Of a stretch of DNA of 64,000 nucleotides, positions 58,098 to 64,000 are shown piece by piece (the first letter of the stretch is position 1; each line of letters begins with the position of its first letter). Source of the DNA: Russula earlei. Lineage: Eukaryota > Basidiomycota > Agaricomycetes > Russulales > Russulaceae. Both the position numbers and the translations under genes were made by a program. Location: positions 1-64,000 of the forward strand of contig JAGFNK010000057.1 of assembly GCA_025769875.1 (NCBI GenBank). The letters run 5' to 3'. A model generated the notes under the pieces. That model was not told where the DNA came from and made no database searches. It worked only from the letters and a program-made list of their open reading frames with translations.

Positions 58098-61000
58098 ATG
58101 CACGAATCACGGCCTTTGCAAATCAGGCTTCTCCTGTGAGCAGATCTACATCGTGCTTTATTTTACGTACAAAAAAGGCCTCTCGGCGAATGGTCAATAC
58201 CAATTTCTTTCTCATTGTAAAGGAGTGGGCCGAGAAGTGTTGTCAGAACATAAGCGCACCAGCGGACCATCATGTGAGAGCATACGGAACTTCTCTCGCC
58301 ACACCCAGGCAATTCAGGCAATTCCCTTTTCCCGGACATTACACACACCGTAGAGCACATATATGAGACGACAAAAACATCCTCAAAATGATTGGTTTGA
58401 TATCTTCCAGTGAATTATTTTTTGCTGATGCAGATGCTGCTGGACCGGTTTTGAGCCACCCCGTGTGGGGTTCTAGAGCACCCCCTCGTAGTCGTGGCGT
58501 TCGCAGAGGCCTGGACTTTCAAACGCGGAAATTCGCGACCGTCGCTCGCTCCTTCCTGCTTTTTCCCTAGAACCGAACCGCCTAGACCCCTCCGGAAAAG
58601 CCACCGGTGGTACGTGTGCAGAAGGCCACGCCGATCAGCACTGTAAAAAGGTGGCTGCAGCCAGCCACACGACCACGACGTCACGTCACGGCCGGGGCGC
58701 GCCGCGCCTTGAAACACATGTTCACATGTTGGTTGGGGGGGATCGGGATCGGCTCTCAAACTCTCAACGTCATCTCAGATGCGCCCGCGGGCCGTGGGAC
58801 TCATGACCGATCTTTCACCCCCCAGAGGGGGTTGGCGCATCCGACGACCCTGCACGACCGACCGATCATGAGGGGTGCAAGGCTTTGGGGCGGAATTAGG
58901 CGCGATCGCCGTGGGTGAGGAGGAAATTGTGTGTGTGGATGTGTAACACTGGCGCGCTCCGTTCGACGTGTTACGGAACGACGTAGAGTATAGACTCTAA
59001 ATAACACGACGATGACAGACAAACTTCAAGTTTTATAATTTAGGATCGGGTCTCTCTCCTCTTGCCCTGGAGGGTTCGTATTTGAACCGGATTTCAAGCT
59101 AACTTACGCCGTCGAGAATCAGAACCCATACATACGAGTCGTTGAAATCCCGTCTTGTCGCGTACGCCAAGCTCAGCTCAAGAGTAAAAGCGCAGGGCGT
59201 ACGGGAAAGAAGAAGAGTCCCTCCCCGAGGGGCGCGCACGCGCACGGACGGACCGGAAATTTCATGATCGCGACCTTGGTTTGGAATTGTCCGTCTTCCG
59301 CTTCGATAGCTTGCGCCGTCGGCAGGCAAAGCCTGACGAATCTCGCTAACGTAGAAAAGGTTCCCTCGTTCGTTCGGCACACAGGGCGCACAGACCGCGC
59401 GGAAGTCTGCTGGCCCCTGTCAAGCGCATCCCCGAAAAAAAAGGCCGCAATACCTTAATCGAGACAAACGCGCGAGGGGGCATCCGTCCTCCCCGTTCTC
59501 CGGCCTGAGGTTAGGCTGGTGATGGATGCTGCTGATAAGACACCTTTCCGGAAGTGAAGTCGGACGGTTTGACGGATCGGAATAAATTCTTGTGGAGCTG
59601 GTCGTGAGAGCCACAACCTCGTGACCCCTCGTCATTTCGGAGGGGTTTCCTTTTTTTTTTTTTTTTACTTTCTGCTTGCATCAACGACGGCGCAATGATC
59701 ACTCATAGGCTCCGGGAGGTTGGGGGGAAAGGCAAGATGAGGAAAAGTAGTCCGGATGTCGCGGAACGGTGTGAAAATGCGGGGGAATTTTATACCCATA
59801 GGGTGTTTTGAAACGCACTGTCCCATGGGAGGCAGGATCGATGAGTTCATCGAACTCGGGTCGCTCGCTCTCGGAAGCACCGTTTCCCGAAAAAAGACAG
59901 GGCGATTCTAAGCGGAGATGAAAAAGAGGCAAGCCTTGGAGCGAGCAGCCTGCTGGCTGGCCGTGCACCACGAGACCGTCGCCCTGCCTTGAGGTTTGCG
60001 TTCGCCGCCCGCAGGGCAGAACCGCGAGTCGTCTCGGCTGGTCCTCTCGACTCGCTGACGTCGACAAAGGCGGCATGAGAACTAACATGCAAGCCTTTAA
60101 GGTGAACTACGTGAGAGGAGCTGAGGCCGGGAGGTTTGCAAAGAGACAGATCGACCCTTGCCTTTTCTCATGCCTGTCAGGCCTGCTGCGACCCAAAGAG
60201 TTCCCAAAAGCCCTCCGGGTTCTGTGGTGACAGTCGAGCATGAGATCGTCCCCCGCCCGCTCCACTCCACTCGTACATTACATTTTTGACCCGCACCGAG
60301 AGAGATCGACGATAACCTTTTGAGTTTTTTGGATGTGATGACAAGTCATTGTATTGTGTCAGCTGCAAATCCGACATCGCCTAGAAGAGGTGAGCTTCAC
60401 TGACACTGGACCCGGTCGTCGTCGCGTACCGCCCTCCGGAGCCCTCCATATTCACAACCACTCAAATTGGCATGGGGAAACGGCACCGCGAGTGACGAGA
60501 GGAGCGAAAGTGCAGGTGCAATGACTCGGAGGGGGGGGGCGGTGGGCATGCGGGAAGTATGTAAAAATGGCGGTATTGCGGACGACCTCGGTTACAGTCG
60601 CCGAAAGAGATTATACGAGATCGTGACTGTTCTTTTGGAACAATGGACAAATGACACGACGTGGAAAACTCCCGCTCATTCTGGAACATTGCAGAACATG
60701 GCCTTCAGATACGAGACACGCAGGCGCGGACCTGGTCCGGGCGAGGCAGGCAGCGCAATCGGGGTATGCACGCGCCCTCTCATTTCACGGGCGTGGCTGG
60801 CTTAAAAATTCAGCATCATCATCTGCAAGCCAAAGCAAGCGATAAAATCGTCTGTCCTGTCATCTGGTCACCTCACGAGGCGTCCGGATATTGGCCATCA
60901 GATCTCTGCACGACGGAAGTGCTTCCGGAACCTACCAAAGCGGGCTAAAATTAGGTGCAAGTAATGGACGGACGGGTCTTCGTCCAGACTAGAGGAGGCA

Positions 61001-63252
61001 TTCGGCCGATTGGACGTTCGTGATAGTCGTTCGTATATTGCTGGCCATCGGGGTGAAATTGGTAAGTGCCCCTCCCCTCCAAAAAACACGCTGCATGCTG
61101 TGCTCGATGCCCTGTCCATCGATGAGCGGCCTCATGATGGTTGGACCCATCAAAAATTGAGGGGATAAATTTCAGACTCCTCCCGGGCATAAAAAGAGGA
61201 ACCCAGCAACCCCCATTCCCTACCTTATCCGACTTTTTCACCTGGTAGTCCTCTCCCCCAAGGTATGGGTTGCCCCATCTCGGCCTTGGGGTGCTCACAG
61301 AGAAATTGGTTATCCTTCTTGACCGCTCAGAAACGGCGCTATAACCCTCCACCTTCGGATCGCCTCCTGCTGTTCTTGACGGGGTTGAGGTATGGACCAT
61401 GTCAGGAGCTACGTCCTGACCCGGCCATGCTGCTAGAAAAGGTCAGGCGGGCTTGTCGGTTGCTGCCTCGTCAGCGTGAAGCATTCTATCGTCCCCCGGT
61501 TTATCTGGTAACTACTGGCCGCCCGCACTGGTGTTTTTGCAAGGATGCCTGTTCTGGCCTGGCTTTCCACCGTTGGCTCTCGACGGTTACGTCATGCCGT
61601 GGTACTCTTCCAACCCATGGTAGCGCGTCTCCAACGTCTAGGCCCGTATGCGGGTCGTGGCAGCTCGAGTGCTATACCATGGGAATGGAAGAGGCGCCAG
61701 ACGTGGCGCCACTGATTGACGAGTCAGGTGCAAAGGGGCGTTCGAGGGCTAGAGCAACCCAGAAACACGCAAGCACGGTGCCGCTGCCTCGCCGGGCACG
61801 CTAGGAGAGTCTAGCGAGGAATGTGGTGTCCCTTGGTTTTGGATGACCAAGCGAATCGATTGCGAGGTGGGAACCGACGAGGTACTGTGCTTTTAACTTG
61901 TCGCTGAACCGACCGATGTGGGTCCACCGCGCACCGGGGCCGTGGACACTCACGGCCAAGTTCGCCACAGGTCACGGATCCATGAATACCCCCGACACAC
62001 CGCAGGGCAGCGCGCGTACCGCACCATCTGAAAAGAGGCCCGGAGGCAGGAGAAAGGGCTTGGGGAGGTGGGAGACTCGCCAGGGCGGGGTGCACTTCCA
62101 GCGGCGCGTTGTGATTCCGTGGTCTGCAAGTTCCGTATGGAGAAAATGATTTACGCGGTTGTGAGTGGAGAGTTTAACTGGAGTCCCGTAACCCGAAGCG
62201 AGTCGTGTGCGTGTCACGGTTCCCGACGGCGACTTCCGCACTCACGCCTCTTCCCTGGACCCGTCATTCATGGGTGAACGCAACACGCCGAGACCGGTAT
62301 TCTTTGATCCCTCTCGCCGCCCACGAATCCACTGGCTGATCGTGGTCCTCACAAGAAACAATACACCAGGCCCAATGGGGATGAAGTCCTCCAACAGGCC
62401 CCGTAACCAGGATTGTCAATCCATTCTGCTCCCCTTTCCCAAAGGGATCCGTCATATCCAAATGCGTTATATTCCACCCACGGCCCCCGGCCGATGGCTT
62501 GCGCCTCTCAAAATGTCATCGGGGATGTGGACATTGGTTCAAGCCGAAGATCTATAGTACCAGACACAACGACCGAACCCATGCGATGATGGTAGAAGAG
62601 TGGGAAAGACCACTCGCTAAGACTAGGACGTACGTGTTATACCCTATCCTAGGCTCCGACACATTTGGATAGAGTGACTTCTCAACTGCGACAGGGGTCT
62701 CTCGTGGCACACACTGCTACGAAATCGATGCCATCACAGGTGCCAATGCGAAAGCAGGAAAGCAGGTCAGAAGTGAGGCATGCCTCCAAAAGCCGACTTC
62801 GGCATCGAACGCGGGGCTTTGACATTCTCTCCGCTCCGCGAAACTAACAATATCGCGGAGTTCAAGAGGTCGTCGTTCAGGCACGTGGAAGCCGTATTAT
62901 CACTCCACTCCAGCAGCCAGCGGAGGCCAAACTTGAAGCCCCCAGATATTTTACGCGCGTAACTGGGCGTAGCGCAGTTTACTGAACTTTCATGTTGAGT
63001 CCTCGTGCTTATGCGTGGCCGCGGATGTCAGACTGTTGATGGGGTGTATAGAAAGTGATAATGATATGATGTCTGCCTCGTTTACCTTTTACGAACTGTA
63101 TTACTAATATATAACCGGTTAACATTACCCTTACCGAGCCAAGCGATGACAAGTTATATGTTTTCCGCAGGCAGGGCAGCTAGCTCTCTACAGGGATCAT
63201 GCCACCTCTGCATCGCCTACACCTACAAAGGACATGACGGCAGGCCCAATAG
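58098..63252. other. 5.2-kb stretch without a recognisable gene
   Basis: GC-mixed sequence that keeps CpG and so is unlike the transposon island. The longest frame is 61265-61804 (179 codons, plus; MGCPISALGCSQRNW), which has no motif I recognise. The interval includes a run of 20 T at 59651. A long non-coding RNA, lineage-specific small genes or old regulatory sequence are all possible; I see nothing decisive. Confidence 0.5.
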
Positions 63253-64000
63253 CTAGGCAAACTTCCCCGGAACCACAGGTACGGAAGCCGTGAGGCCCCC
63301 ATCGATGGCGAGCAGTTGGCCATTCACATAGCTGGAGTCGTCTGGGACAAATTATCAGCACCTATGCCGGACTCGAACGGTGACCACGGACCTGAGGCTA
63401 GAAAGAGGGCGACATTCGCAACTTCTGCGCTCGAACCATCAGTGTCCGGACTTCAAACAAAGCGCATAGAGAGAAAGGCACCCTCTGCGACACCATAGCG
63501 ACCCAGTGGATTCAGCTGCCCGATCTTGTCCGCAGTGCCGCGTTTCCGAGCTTGGTCGAAGACAGAGACTGTCATGCCCGTCTCGATCAGACCTGGACAA
63601 AGGGCGTTGACTCGGACGTCGGTGCGCTGCAGATGCCAAGCAGCAGTCTGTGCGATTGAATTTACACTGAAATAGATGGATGCAATATAAGTGAGAGGTA
63701 ACGTGGACGCTCGTGCGTGTGAACGCACGCTGCCTTGCTTGCGCTGTCTGGGAGCCCTGTCAGTACACGAAAGCCCGGGCAGCTGTTACACACATATAGG
63801 AACTCACAGTCGATTGGGCCAGCACCCGAACGGATACCAGCGACTACGAGAGTCAGGGTTAGAACCCCCGGAATCTCGCGAGCGAAGAAAGGTTAAAACA
63901 GACTAGATGCAGTGAGGATAATGCTGCCGCCACCTAGGGGCTTTCCCCGGACTTCGTCCGTTTGCTTCATGGCTTCAGATGCGTGTTTGACGGCAAGGAA
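63253..64000 (-). CDS. Short-chain dehydrogenase/reductase (N-terminus off window)
   Basis: A NAD(P)-dependent SDR of unknown substrate. The minus strand enters at 64000 as [20 protein letters not shown], then [13 protein letters not shown] across an intron near 63905-63842, the catalytic [18 protein letters not shown] (Tyr and Lys of YxxxK) across two introns, [37 protein letters not shown] and the typical C-terminal [20 protein letters not shown], ending at 63253-63255. I count five introns in about 750 bp. No frame break. The cofactor-binding N-terminus lies beyond the edge. Confidence 0.92.

Noticed and set aside
59651..59670. T run as an RNA polymerase III terminator
   Set aside because: No A/B box, U6-like or 5S-like sequence precedes it on either strand.
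61265..61804. 179-codon plus-strand frame as a gene
   Set aside because: No recognisable motif, no intron signals and ordinary chance length for this composition. It is mentioned only in the gap entry.

Overview
This is a nuclear fungal window, almost certainly from an Agaricomycete (mushroom-forming basidiomycete). Conserved genes are cut by many 50-60 nt GT-AG introns. The LRR-type F-box paralogs, the Goodbye-NACHT-ankyrin STAND protein and the transposon families seen here are all typical of that class. No bacterial, plasmid, CRISPR, rRNA or convincing tRNA feature is present.

Layout. 1-3.8 kb (minus): a STAND/NLR-like protein whose ankyrin repeats are nearly identical in DNA and run off the left edge. 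4.6-10.2 kb: a dispersed repeat, then a decayed Ty1/copia element with LTRs and a 5-bp target duplication. 10.9-15.2 kb: two tandem F-box paralogs, the first frameshifted, separated by a truncated solo LTR. 15.5-16.3 kb: LINE-like debris. 17.1-33.7 kb: a housekeeping block with ETF-alpha, PEX5, TRM44, a BTB protein, dihydroxyacid dehydratase (ILV3), an unrecognised membrane protein, a NACHT relic and squalene epoxidase (ERG1). 33.8-48.4 kb: a transposon island (gypsy, opposed LTRs, Tc1/mariner, pogo, Harbinger and a Harbinger-derived MITE), most of it almost devoid of CpG. 48.4-58.1 kb: aminopeptidase P, a copied ERG1 promoter/5' fragment, a secreted GH17-like hydrolase, NSE4, ARPC4 and a nucleolar FKBP. 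58.1-63.2 kb has no gene I can support. The right edge cuts a short-chain dehydrogenase.

The main unexplained signal is a set of single-base frame breaks in otherwise well conserved genes (PEX5 five, aminopeptidase P three, ARPC4, ILV3, an F-box gene and an unknown gene one each, BTB probably two). Every one can be explained by one extra T directly 5' of CC (on one strand or the other), whatever the codon phase, while neighbouring long genes are clean. This is either a systematic sequence artefact or a real insertion signature. The second strong signal is CpG loss by transition in the transposon island, seen directly by comparing two copies of one repeat 39 kb apart.

The genes do not form one pathway. 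ETF-alpha (mitochondrial electron transfer), PEX5 (peroxisomal import), ILV3 (branched-chain amino acids), ERG1 (ergosterol), TRM44 (tRNA modification), NSE4 (SMC5/6), ARPC4 (actin branching) and the FKBP (nucleolar chaperone) are ordinary housekeeping genes, several in divergent pairs with short shared promoters.
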